The position numbers and the translations under genes were made by a program. A DNA stretch of 64,000 nucleotides, taken from positions 56,258,025-56,322,024 of the forward strand of contig CP136068.1 in the NCBI GenBank assembly GCA_032622095.1, in the 5' to 3' direction. The notes under the pieces were generated by a model that saw nothing but the letters and a program-made list of their open reading frames with translations, ran no database searches and was not told the DNA's origin. This DNA is from Siphonodentalium dalli. Taxonomy: Eukaryota; Mollusca; Scaphopoda; Gadilida; Siphonodentaliidae. Below, piece by piece: positions 41,905 to 52,415 of the stretch. Within the stretch, counting starts at the first letter, position 1. Every line of letters begins with the position of its first letter.

Positions 41905-44260
41905 CTCAACTATAGGAGGCCAAATTCACATTTAATAATTAATTGCGCTTAAGCGTAATTAATTGCGCAATTCATGGTTATACATGTATGTAACTAAACA
42001 CCCCTGGTGAATAAATAGGTTTATCCATAACTTAACCTTAACTCCTATTGAAATATCACCTCTTGTTTTCATTGATTTGGATGGGTAGGGAGCTAGCCCA
42101 ACTTCTTTATCAAAATGGCTGACTCGCAATAGTATCACCTTCTGTTTTAGTTAGAGCGACTCGTGATAGCATTATATTATCTTCGGTATATATTAGTTGA
42201 GGCTACTCGCAATAGCATTACTTTCTTATGGGAGGCCAAATTCACATTTAATAATGAATTGCGCTAAAGCGCAATTATTTGCTCTTAAGCGCAAATACCA
42301 CATATTGTGATTAAGCACAAATAGGGCATTTATGCTGAAGCGTAATTAATTGTGCTTAAGCGTAATTGTGACTACTATCTAAGTAATCTAACCTACCCAT
42401 AAACTATTGGCATGACCCGGTGTATCACCTAGCAACACAAGAGGAGCATATTGTGCTAATTTTAACCTGTTTGAATTAGCCTGAGTACTCAACAGTCAAC
42501 TGAGAGTATGTGTTCAACAATGATAATCCCTAATTACATATTATCAGCATCCCTATATCCAAAGAATTGATGTCTCGTTCCCGGAACTCTAGTAATTTTT
42601 TATATGATGTTTTTTTAATGTATTTTTGCACAGATTTGGGCCATTACTATGGTCATATACTATAGCATGCATGTGATGTCACTGCACGAGGGCTTGCTTA
42701 CCTCATATGGTTTACTTATTGACTTAAATCAGGGAAAAAACATATTTTCATATTATCAGCATCCCTGTCCCAAAAAAATTGGTGTCTCATTCCTGGAGCT
42801 TTGGTGTCTCAGTCCTCGAGCTCTAATTTGTTTTATTAAATCAGCATCTCTTGCACAAATCTATTTAGTATTTTCGTAATGCCCAAAGTAATTGACCACT
42901 TAACCACAGCTCAGAATTATGGGTAATTTTTCCGGATTTAGTCGGAAATATGGCTTGTTGACATTCATCGGAAAGCTCTCGGCGAGATTTCCGATGAATG
43001 GCAACAAGCCATATTTCCGTCTAAATCCTGAAAAATTACCCATAATTCTGCTGTGGTTAAGTGGTCAATTACTTGGGGCATTACGGTATAGTGTGAATGT
43101 GGTGTCACCGAGGGCTTGCTTCCCTCATGTACCGGTATGGTGTGCCTGTATACTCGAAAATTGAAGAAAATGAAAGTCGCCTCGACTAATACAGAAAGTA
43201 ATGCTATTGCGAGTAGCCCCAACTAATATATACCGAAGATAATAAAATGCTATCATGAGTCGCTTCAACTAAAACAGAAGGTGATACTATTGCGAGTCAG
43301 CCATTTTGATAAAGAAGTTGGGCTAGCTCCCTACCCATCCAAATCAATGAAAACAAGTTATGGATAAACCTATTTATTCACCAGGGGTGTTTAGTTACAT
43401 ATAACCATGAATTGCGCTTAAGCGCGCAATTAATTGCAATTGATTGCGCTTAAGCGCAAATGATTACGCTTAAGCGCAATTAATTATTAAATGTGAATTT
43501 GGCCTCCCATACTTTCTGTATTAATCGAGGCGACTTTGATTTTCTTCAATTTTCGAGTATACAGGCACACCATATGAGGAAAGCAAGCCCTCGGTGACAT
43601 CACATTCACACTATATGACCATGGAAATACTATAGATTTGTGCAAGAGATGCTGATTTAATAAAAAAAACTAGAGCTCGAGGACTGAGACACCATTTTTT
43701 TGACACGAAATATGAAAATATGTTTTTTTCCCTGATTTAAGTCAATAAGTATTTACCATATGAGGTAAGCAAGCCCTCATGCAGTGACATCACATGCATG
43801 CTATAGTATATGACCATAGTAATGACCAAAATCTGTGCAAAAATACATTAAAAAATTTACTAGAGTTCCGGGAAGGAGACATCAATTCTTTGGAATGCTG
43901 ATAATAAGTAATTAGGGATTATCATTTTTGAACACATACATGTACTCTCAATTGACTGTTGAGTACTCAGGCTAATTCAAACAGGTTAAAATTAGCCCAA
44001 TATGCTCCTCTTGTGTTGTTAGGTGATACACCAGGTCATGCCAATAGTTTATGGGTAGGTTAGATAGTAGTCACAATTACGCTTAGGCGCAATTAATTGC
44101 TCTTAAGCCCAATTAATTGCGCTTAAGCACAATTAATTACGCTTAAGCGTAAATGCCTATTTGTGCTTAAGCACAATATGTGGTATTTGCGCTTAAGCGC
44201 AAATAATTGCGCTTAAGCGCAATTCATTATTAAATGTGAATTTGGCCTCCCATACTCAAC
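41905..44260. repeat. Complex nested palindrome, centre at about 42,981
   Basis: The two arms read as reverse complements from the centre outward: ATTCATCGGAAA (ending 42,974) against TTTCCGATGAAT (from 42,988), then AATATGGCTTGTTG, GAATTATGGGTAA and TAACCACAGC. Further out they share GTCAATAAGTA, CATATGAGGTAAGCAAGCCC, ATGCATGCTATAG and AACAGGTTAAAATTAG. The outer ends are GGGAGGCCAAATTCACATTT on both sides. The right arm contains an extra ~530 bp (43,090-43,620) that is itself inverted, and 43,195-43,510 is the reverse complement of 41,905-42,235. The centre TCTCGGCGAGA (42,977-42,987) could be the loop of a cruciform. Confidence 0.88.
41939..44226. repeat. Clusters of the palindromic motif TTGCGCTTAAGCGCAA
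   Basis: Near-perfect 16-bp palindromes of the form TTGCGCTTAAGCGCAA, spaced about 20 bp with AATTAATT linkers, occur in clusters at 41,939-41,975, 42,265-42,365, 43,412-43,477 and 44,071-44,226, and in the duplicated copy at 45,639-45,704 and 46,299-46,454. Each cluster lies next to the GGGAGGCCAAATTCACATTT terminus of the foldback units. Variants such as TTACGCTTAAGCGTAA keep the dyad symmetry through paired changes. Confidence 0.85.
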
Positions 44261-44636
44261 CGGAAACTACATGTGCATTGTAATGAGCTCAGTTGTTGAA
44301 TCTATTTTGTATCCATGCGATTGAACCAATAACTTCATATTACACGGGATATATCGGACAGGTGTATTGCCATGCTTATATATAATCATACCAGACTGTT
44401 TGGACGATGCCAATACAGTAACTTCTTTTTAGGTTGTTACAACTGCGTTTTACATTCAATACTACGGTTGTATTGTGTACATTTATTAAAGCATGCATAT
44501 AGCGTTTAGATACATGAATGTTTTTGTTTGTTTTGACAATCGGTAAAAGCCAATGTTCAACTGCGAGGTATGATTTAATAATATCCTATGGGCTATTATC
44601 GGCCGATGGCCGATTCCGATTATCGGAACATCACTA

Positions 44637-44740
44637 CCTCTAATAGGGCCTGAGGCTGTTAATCATTCCAGTCGGGTCGTTAATAACCATAATGCCCTAA
44701 CAAAATCATGTTATTGGTATATTATTACCACTTTAGAGGG
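44637..44740 (+). repeat. Right half of the split foldback element
   Basis: CCTCTAATAGGGCCTGAGGC, then GTTAATCATTCCAG and GTTAATAACCATAATGCCC, is the reverse complement of 39,312-39,434 and matches the right arms at 51,610-51,700 and 52,310-52,394. A second identical copy at about 46,865-46,968 comes from the tandem duplication. Confidence 0.85.
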
Positions 44741-45190
44741 CGTTCTCTAGTAGATTAACAGTATTTTACCCGAACGGTAAAAAGCCATAACGCCCGGCAT
44801 CAAACCGGATGCGGGCCGTTAACGATATTAACGGCCCGCATCCAGTTTGCGATTTGCTAGAAATCCAATCGAACGCAACCTTATTTCGGATTTCGGAATT
44901 TCTGTTAAAACAAGTTTATAGTATATTATTACGAATAAAACTGAAATTTTACTGTAGTAGATGTAAATGATGTAATAACAGACCAACAACAAGTAAGTGT
45001 TACCTAACAAATGGAATAAATTATATTTCTGACTGAATTTTCGTTAGATATGTCCCTATTTTCGTGGTAAATAATATAATTAGTCACGTGACATTTGTTT
45101 GACAACAAACAGACGACACATGGTTTGAATTGTGATCGTTTTGAAAAAAAGAGTTATTACATGTATTTCATTTGACATATTGTTGACTAG
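44716..45190 (+). repeat. 480-bp hairpin-bearing repeat, copy 1
   Basis: Starts TTATTGGTATATTATTACCA and ends ATTTGACATATTGTTG. It contains a long perfect hairpin: AAACCGGATGCGGGCCGTTAA and its complement separated by five bases (about 44,803-44,849; one arm base differs in this copy). Other copies: 46,944-47,418 (through the tandem duplication) and 51,683-52,165. A 60-codon open frame with ...YLLLVCYYIIYIYY recurs in all three copies at the same place, but it has no family resemblance. In all three the foldback right arm directly precedes it, so both may form one element. Confidence 0.75.
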
Positions 45191-45203
45191 TGATGCGGAC
45201 CGG

Positions 45204-47431
45204 TCTCGGCGAGATTTCCGATGAATGGCAACAAGCCATATTTCCGTCTAAATCCTGAAAAATTACCCATAATTCTGCTGTGGTTAAGTGGTCAATTACT
45301 TGGGGCATTACGGTATAGTGTGAATGTGGTGTCACCGAGGGCTTGCTTCCCTCATGTACCGGTATGGTGTGCCTGTATACTCGAAAATTGAAGAAAATGA
45401 AAGTCGCCTCGACTAATACAGAAAGTAATGCTATTGCGAGTAGCCCCAACTAATATATACCGAAGATAATAAAATGCTATCATGAGTCGCTTCAACTAAA
45501 ACAGAAGGTGATACTATTGCGAGTCAGCCATTTTGATAAAGAAGTTGGGCTAGCTCCCTACCCATCCAAATCAATGAAAACAAGTTATGGATAAACCTAT
45601 TTATTCACCAGGGGTGTTTAGTTACATATAACCATGAATTGCGCTTAAGCGCGCAATTAATTGCAATTGATTGCGCTTAAGCGCAAATGATTACGCTTAA
45701 GCGCAATTAATTATTAAATGTGAATTTGGCCTCCCATACTTTCTGTATTAATCGAGGCGACTTTGATTTTCTTCAATTTTCGAGTATACAGGCACACCAT
45801 ATGAGGAAAGCAAGCCCTCGGTGACATCACATTCAGACTATATGACCATGGAAATACTATAGATTTGTGCAAGAGATGCTGATTTAATAAAAAAAAACTA
45901 GAGCTCGAGGACTGAGACACCATTTTTTTGACACGAAATATGAAAATATGTTTTTTTCCCTGATTTAAGTCAATAAGTATTTACCATATGAGGTAAGCAA
46001 GCCCTCATGCAGTGACATCACATGCATGCTATAGTATATGACCATAGTAATGACCAAAATCTGTGCAAAAATACATTAAAAAATTTACTAGAGTTCCGGG
46101 AAGGAGACATCAATTCTTTGGAATGCTGATAATAAGTAATTAGGGATTATCATTTTTGAACACATACATGTACTCTCAATTGACTGTTGAGTACTCAGGC
46201 TAATTCAAACAGGTTAAAATTAGCCCAATATGCTCCTCTTGTGTTGTTAGGTGATACACCAGGTCATGCCAATAGTTTATGGGTAGGTTAGATAGTAGTC
46301 ACAATTACGCTTAGGCGCAATTAATTGCTCTTAAGCCCAATTAATTGCGCTTAAGCACAATTAATTACGCTTAAGCGTAAATGCCTATTTGTGCTTAAGC
46401 ACAATATGTGGTATTTGCGCTTAAGCGCAAATAATTGCGCTTAAGCGCAATTCATTATTAAATGTGAATTTGGCCTCCCATACTCAACCGGAAACTACAT
46501 GTGCATTGTAATGAGCTCAGTTGTTGAATCTATTTTGTATCCATGCGATTGAACCAATAACTTCATATTACACGGGATATATCGGACAGGTGTATTGCCA
46601 TGCTTATATATAATCATACCAGACTGTTTGGACGATGCCAATACAGTAACTTCTTTTTAGGTTGTTACAACTGCGTTTTACATTCAATACTACGGTTGTA
46701 TTGTGTACATTTATTAAAGCATGCATATAGCGTTTAGATACATGAATGTTTTTGTTTGTTTTGACAATCGGTAAAAGCCAATGTTCAACTGCGAGGTATG
46801 ATTTAATAATATCCTATGGGCTATTATCGGCCGATGGCCGATTCCGATTATCGGAACATCACTACCTCTAATAGGGCCTGAGGCTGTTAATCATTCCAGT
46901 CGGGTCGTTAATAACCATAATGCCCTAACAAAATCATGTTATTGGTATATTATTACCACTTTAGAGGGCGTTCTCTAGTAGATTAACAGTATTTTACCCG
47001 AACGGTAAAAAGCCATAACGCCCGGCATCAAACCGGATGCGGGCCGTTAACGATATTAACGGCCCGCATCCGGTTTGCGATTTGCTAGAAATCCAATCGA
47101 ACGCAACCTTATTTCGGATTTCGGAATTTCTGTTAAAACAAGTTTATAGTATATTATTACGAATAAAACTGAAATTTTACTGTAGTAGATGTAAATGATG
47201 TAATAACAGACCAACAACAAGTAAGTGTTACCTAACAAATGGAATAAATTATATTTCTGACTGAATTTTCGTTAGATATGTCCCTATTTTCGTGGTAAAT
47301 AATATAATTAGTCACGTGACATTTGTTTGACAACAAACAGACGACACATGGTTTGAATTGTGATCGTTTTGAAAAAAAGAGTTATTACATGTATTTCATT
47401 TGACATATTGTTGACTAGTGATGCGGACCGG
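45204..47431. repeat. Tandem duplication, copy 2 (2,228 bp)
   Basis: Second copy of 42,977-45,203, joined head to tail. The junction reads GATGCGGACCGG|TCTCGGCGAG with one base (T) of microhomology. After copy 2 the GGTCC-rich element continues uninterrupted, which shows that copy 2's right edge is the original context and copy 1's right edge is the new junction. It lacks the left palindrome arm. Confidence 0.95.
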
Positions 47432-47547
47432 TCCACCTTGGGTGGTCCGGTCCACTGCCAAGGCGGTCCAGTCCGGTCCGGTCCAGGCCATTCCGGTCCG
47501 GTACACATGCCTGGTCCCTGGACCGGTCCAAAACTGTCCGGTCCACC
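47417..47547 (+). repeat. GGTCC-rich short element, copy 1
   Basis: Begins TAGTGATGCGGACCGGTCCA and is a string of GGTCCGGTCC words ending CCGGTCCACCTA, about 130 bp. The start resembles a hAT-type terminus. Open frames rich in T-G-P and D-R-S on both strands are a by-product of the repeat. The start of a truncated copy is at 45,191-45,204. Confidence 0.75.
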
Positions 47548-49236
47548 TATAATATGCTATATGTTAATGAATTATCTGTTTTCTCAAAGATTTTACTCTG
47601 TATAGTACAAACTATAAGGTTACTGAGTTCAGTGCATTGCAATGAGTCCATATATGTTATAACTTACATGGTTTTCCGATTGTATGCATCATTGTCTGTC
47701 TCTGGTGGGATATACTGGGAACGATGCACGATAATAGTATTTCTAGTAATGCGAACATGCACTAATTTAATGTATTGGACATATATATAGCTAGGGCCAG
47801 AATAACCAATCTATCAATGGCACTCAACTGATCGTATGCATGATTCGTATCATACTTATTTTCATTAAATTGAAATTTAAACGAAATAACTATACTGATG
47901 ACAATTATACAAATGTGTACTAATATGACTACTACATTAATATTGGAGTCTTGGAGATTGTGATGGCTGATTGTATAGTCCTGACAAGTACAGTTATATA
48001 ACTAAGTACAACTACTATTGGATTAATGTGACTGTCTTGTGTATGTACTATGTAATGTGGTTTGCATGTTTCTTCGATAATTATAACTATGAAAAACAAT
48101 AGAATACTCGATTCGATATCCATCCAAATTGATTAGTTGATGCCATGTTACACTGTTTATGACAAATAGTTCCATAGTCATTCAGTTGCATGTAAATGTA
48201 TGTCGCATTGATAGGGTGCTACATAGTGTTGGCCAGTGTTACACTAATACATTATAAGGAAAGTGACATGTACAAAGTACATCTATACATTGTTTTCGTG
48301 GCATCAAACGTTTAATAGATATTCACCACTTGAATGCGTCAACACATCGTTGCTAATTGCAACCCTGATTATTAGCGGTCGGCTATCGGCAAAGCCGACC
48401 GTTTTGCCGAGGAAAAATTTATTATCCTCGGCTAAAAAATAGCCGAGGACATTATCTGAAGAAATGATAAACAGACACTAGGCAACGATAACTACCAGGT
48501 ATATTGTCACCACAAGCTGCCCAACCCACAAGTTTATTAAGTCAAATGTGTTACCGTGCGGAAAACAATTATGAGAATTCCAATTTCGGGAACGCAAACG
48601 GGAAAGAAATATGATGCATATTGGCGATGTGTATGCTGGTTTAATATAATAGTATTTGAAGTTTTTATGGCTAGCATATATAGTTACTATAGTATAGATG
48701 GATAAATATTAAAGTATATAGATAGATATAAAATTTATAATCCTGATTTAAACTTCGTTTTCGTCTTTGTGGTATTCCGTGTTTTATATACGCAGTAACC
48801 GTGAGACCGCAAATCGAACAGACCTCAAACAATTCTGTCCATGCGTATTCTCTTTAAATTTACCGATGTTACTGAATATATTTGGCGACAAAATTATCCG
48901 AGAGCACCATTTTATAGTGTGCAAATATATTTTTAATCGTGTATTTTGGCTTGATGGAAATAAAGCGTGATCCAACCGAAAAATCGTAATTTTATTCCCA
49001 ATGATTCGGTGATTTTAGAAATTAGAGGTAATCGGTCGGTGTCAAGGCCGTTAATTGTGCATAGATCATAGCTGTTCTAAACTGTGAAACTACTGAAAGG
49101 GTGTGCCTTTGAATGCAGAAAATCAAGAAATAGGTAACTGAGTATTTCAAAATGTGGAAACTTAACAGAAATATTCACTGAATCTATTCAATCATCATTC
49201 AATATGCCAATGAATGTTATTTGTTAATCATTTTAA
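47548..49236. other. AT-rich intronic stretch without recognisable genes
   Basis: No coding exon or known repeat was recognised. The one structured spot is 48,377-48,449: GGTCGGCT-ATCGGCAA-AGCCGACC, followed by CCTCGGCTA-AAAAA-TAGCCGAGG, two adjacent hairpins with 8- and 9-bp perfect stems. Short open frames (48,767-48,970 and others) look random. Confidence 0.7.
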
Positions 49237-51177
49237 GTACCGTAAAATGGGGTGACTTTGCCACCAACGGGGTGACTTTGCCACGTCACTGACAAAAAGT
49301 TAAGAATTAACAGCTCAGCACCAATAACCAGATAGAAAAATGTTTCATATGTACTAATGATTTTACAAGTTCAGATTATATCACATGTGCCACAAAAATT
49401 GATGTATACAAATTCTGAAGGTCAAGGTCACCACGCGACCTTTATAGAACATTTTGGCAAATTTTCTACATAACTCCAAATTTGTAGGGTTTCTTCGAGA
49501 CCAGCAATGATACATACCTAAGGGAAAGTTCATGTTTATTGCTATTTGGTCCTGTTTCCATGAATATATTTATTTTTCCTGGTATTAGATTATTTAATTG
49601 TAATTTGGAAAAAAAACAAATTTCCATGTGAGAATTGAAATCGCTTGGGGTCACTTTGCCATAGTGGCAAAGTAACCCCGCATCAAATTAGAACAGAAAA
49701 ATTTACAAGCCACATATATTTATATAGAATCTATCACTTAACTAGTTAATACTGTTATTAGTATGAAAACTTGCATCTTCATGTATAAAAATTTAGCATG
49801 GTATTTCCTAATAAGCCCTATTGCATAAAAACTGCAAAAAGCCTATACTCTATAGATGGATATTTTTACCATTGAAGGCAATACCGTTTCGAACCAATAG
49901 AATACATGTATTTGTACCATTTTAGAATCATAGGTTTTATTCAGTCATGACTGTGGTGACATTAAGTTACTAAGGCATTATCAAGCTCACAAATCTTCTC
50001 ATTGCTTGGTAAACCTGTTGTTATGTGGATTTCAGTCATTGGGCAGTATTTCTAATACAGGTGAGGGGGTTGATATATCTTATACCACAAAAACCATCAC
50101 GGTCACCCACCTCCACGCAAAAACATCTCTGATGTGTAATCACACCACTCCTCAAAGTTAATTCACATGTGTGTGCTGGTCACATACTACAGTATCAAAC
50201 AATGGACTATAGTAAAGATATGAATACAGGTGTAAAATAAAGTGATTCAAGTGATCATCACAGATTACTATGCATTAATCCAGATGTCCAGCGACTGTAT
50301 TATACGGCATGTACTGGATTAACTGTAATTATGGTCTATCACTCATTTACAAAGTATCGGTACATTCATCACAATCTGAGCAGATACATGTATCTTGGTG
50401 AGATCATCACCATAATCCATTGTATTGGATGCAATCTGGAGAAACATGTGACTGGAAATTCTTAGAGTATTTAGCTTAGGGCATGCTTTTTTGTGACTTT
50501 TCAGTGATAACCAAGACGCTCTTGCGGAGTGAAGTTTATGACATCGTCCCATCAGTAGCATAGTTTTCGCCATGTGACACCAAAAACAGCCTATCCTAGT
50601 AGTTGCACAATATTAGCACATGTATTATTTTGACAATTATGTGTTCTCTATATTTCATAATCAAGATTATAAAGACATTAGTGATGCAGACCAGACTGGA
50701 CCACCCTAGGTGGTCCAGTGCGTGGTCCAGTCCATTGACTAGGCAGTCCTGTCCGGTCCAGGCCATTCTGGTCTGGTACCCTTGTATGAAGTTGGACTGG
50801 TCCAAAGCGGTCTGGTCTACTTATATGTGAATGAATGACCCTTTTAGCAAAATCTATACATTATACTATACCAGGCCCATATGGACAACAGATACATGTG
50901 GCACTGTTATTTTCAACACACATAGAAGCATACAGAGAATCGTACCGACATGTGGCAAAGTCACCCCAACCCATGGGGTGACTTTGCCACCCAACTTTTT
51001 CAGTACATGCTCTCATTCCAAACATACATGGACTATAACCACACATGAAATATATAGCATGAAGTTACTAGTACCTGAGTTAAATGACTGTAGAACTGTT
51101 TTCTGAATTTAGCTTGGGCCTGAATGCTACATAGAAATATGCCAAAAAGGTGGCAAAGTCACCCCGTTTTACAGTAC
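49237..51177. mobile_element. TIR element with GGGGTGACTTTGCCAC ends
   Basis: Terminal inverted repeats of 28 bp: GTACCGTAAAATGGGGTGAC... at 49,237-49,264 and its complement at 51,150-51,177, two or three mismatches. The word GGGGTGACTTTGCCAC also occurs at 49,269-49,284, as a hairpin at 49,650-49,680 (GGGGTCACTTTGCCA-TAG-TGGCAAAGTAACCCC) and as a perfect 16-bp-stem hairpin at 50,952-50,990. This may therefore be two or more nested short MITEs. No transposase frame; the interior carries GGTCC-rich copy 2. The target duplication is not clear. Confidence 0.65.
50683..50822 (+). repeat. GGTCC-rich short element, copy 2 (diverged)
   Basis: Starts TAGTGATGCAGACCAGACTG and follows the same order of words as copy 1 (GGTGGTCCAGTGC, TGTCCGGTCCAGGCCATTCTGG, ACTGGTCCAAAGCGG), with GGTCCGG decayed to GGTCTGG in several places. 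It lies inside the TIR element, in direct orientation to copy 1. Confidence 0.72.
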
Positions 51178-51220
51178 ATTTAGTTAGTTAAAAAAAAGAA
51201 GCCTAAGAGAATGCTGTTTT

Positions 51221-51248
51221 TGCCTAGGAGAAATATTTCTCCTAGGCA
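51221..51248. repeat. Perfect 28-bp palindrome
   Basis: TGCCTAGGAGAAAT followed directly by its exact reverse complement, with no spacer. A related half-site TTGCCTAGGA follows at about 51,255. It sits between the TIR element and GGTCC-rich copy 3. Confidence 0.9.
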
Positions 51249-51345
51249 TTTTTTTTGCCTAGGACATTTTTCCTAATTATCAGGGTTGTAATTGATATGA
51301 CGGCAAATATGCAATAATATTCGCGATAGTTTATTATAACTGAAG

Positions 51346-51446
51346 TAAAATAGTGGACCGGACCGGAGAGTACCGGACCGGTGGCAAAAAGCGGTCCGGT
51401 CCAGTGACACCGCGGACCGGTCCAAAGCGGTCCGGTCCGCATCACT
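51346..51446 (-). repeat. GGTCC-rich short element, copy 3 (inverted)
   Basis: About 100 bp, opposite orientation to copies 1 and 2: it starts TAGTGGACCGGACCGG and ends CCGGTCCGCATCACTA, whose complement TAGTGATGCGGACCGG is the start of copy 1. Both ends thus carry TAGTG-like inverted termini, which supports a hAT-type MITE. No 8-bp target duplication is evident. Confidence 0.75.
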
Positions 51447-51450
51447 ATTA

Positions 51451-51700
51451 CTCACTCATCTATGTTCTAGTTGGGTTTCATTTCAGAAAGTGGTAATATT
51501 AATAGTAATAACTTGATTTTGTCAGGCATTACTAGTATGGTTTATTAACGACCCTCCAGAAATGATTAACAGCCCTCGGGCCATTAAAGGCCCTCGACTT
51601 CGTCTCGGGCCTTTAATGAACCCCTCGGGCTGTTGATCATTTCTGGAGGGCCGTTAATAAACCATAACGCCCTCCAAAATCAAGTTATTGGTATATTATT
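51451..51700. repeat. Foldback element, intact copy 1
   Basis: Near-perfect inverted repeat with arms of about 90 bp: GTAATAACTTGATTTTGTC, TTTATTAACGACCCTCCAG and ATGATTAACAGCCCTCGGGC on the left, mirrored by GCTGTTGATCATTTCTGGAG, GGCCGTTAATAAACCATAAC and AATCAAGTTATTGG on the right. The centre is CCCTCGACTTCGTCTCGGG. The stretch TCACTCATCTATGTTCTAG before it is shared with copy 2 at 52,168. The 480-bp repeat copy 3 follows directly. Confidence 0.88.
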
Positions 51701-52165
51701 ACCACTTAAGAGGGCGTTCTCTAGTAGATTAACAGTATTTTACCCGAACGGTAAAAAGCCATAACGCCCGGCATCAAACCGGATGCGGGCCGTTAACGAT
51801 ATTAACGGCCCGCATCCGGTTTGCGATTTGCTAGAAATCCAATCGAACGCAACCTTATTTCGGATTTCGGAATTTCTGTTAAAACAAGTTTATAGTATAT
51901 TATTACGAATAAAACTGAAATTTTACTGTAGTAGATGTAAATGATGTAATAACAGACCAACAACAAGTAAGTGTTGGCTAACAAATGGAATAAATTAGAT
52001 TTCTGACTGAATTTTCGTTAGATATGTCCCTATTTTCGTGGTAAATAATATAATTAGTCACGTGACAATTTGTTTGACAACGAACAGACGACACATGGTT
52101 TGAATTGTGATCGTTTTGAAAAAAAAAAGAGTTATTACATGTATTTCATTTGACATATTGTTGCC
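51683..52165 (+). repeat. 480-bp hairpin-bearing repeat, copy 3
   Basis: Same sequence as 44,716-45,190 with few substitutions (TGTTGGCTAAC for TGTTACCTAAC, and a longer A-run). The hairpin AAACCGGATGCGGGCC... with a five-base loop is perfect here. It lies between the two intact foldback copies. Confidence 0.8.
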
Positions 52166-52415
52166 TACTCACTCATCTATGTTCTAGTTGGGTTTCATTT
52201 CAGAAAGTGGTAATAATAGTAATAACTTGATTTTGTCGGGCGTTATGGTTTATTAACGGCCCTCCAGAAATGATTAACAGCCCTCGGGCCATTAAAGGCC
52301 CTCGACTTCGTCTCGGGCCTTTAATGAACCCTCGGGCTGTTAATCATTTCTGGAGGGCCGTTAATAAACCATAACGCCCTCCAAAATCAAGTTACCGTAT
52401 TGGTATATTATTCAC
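52166..52415. repeat. Foldback element, intact copy 2, next to exon 1
   Basis: Same element as 51,451-51,700 (offset about 715 bp): GTAATAACTTGATTTTGTCG, GGGCGTTATGGTTTATTAAC, then the mirrored arm GGGCCGTTAATAAACCATAA. Its right end, TTGGTATATTATTCACG, lies about 75 bp from the exon 1 donor, so the transcript would carry a long hairpin immediately downstream of the first 5' splice site. Confidence 0.85.

Larger units (their letters stand above)
39443..44636. mobile_element. hAT-like 5.2-kb insertion with 8-bp target duplication
   Basis: Flanked by a perfect 8-bp direct repeat CCTCTAAT (39,435-39,442 and 44,637-44,644). Its termini are inverted: TAGTTATGTTCCCATAAT on the left and TAGTGATGTTCCGATAAT read inward from the right, 16 of 18 identical. 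An 8-bp duplication with TAGTG-type ends is the signature of hAT transposons. The related intact foldback at 51,6xx reads GGGCCTTTAATG at the same point, which serves as a paralogous empty site. No transposase frame is visible; the interior is HINE-like element 3 and a complex palindrome, so this is a non-autonomous carrier or a derivative that later collected other repeats. Confidence 0.8.
42977..45203. repeat. Tandem duplication, copy 1 (2,227 bp)
   Basis: Nearly identical to 45,204-47,431. The differences I noticed are one base of a poly-A run (43,66x), CACATTCACAC against CACATTCAGAC, and CATCCAGTTTG against CATCCGGTTTG. The unit begins at the loop of the palindrome (TCTCGGCGAGA, 42,977) and ends inside GATGCGGACCGG, the first bases of a GGTCC-rich element. 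It carries the right palindrome arm, the right hAT-like terminus, the right foldback half and the 480-bp element. Confidence 0.95.

Noticed and set aside
44828-45010. 60-codon open frame repeated at 47,056 and 51,802
   Set aside because: It lies wholly in the 480-bp repeat and is low-complexity Tyr/Ile/Leu-rich with no family match.
47308-47605. Frames rich in TGP and DRSA
   Set aside because: They are translations of the GGTCC-rich repeat.
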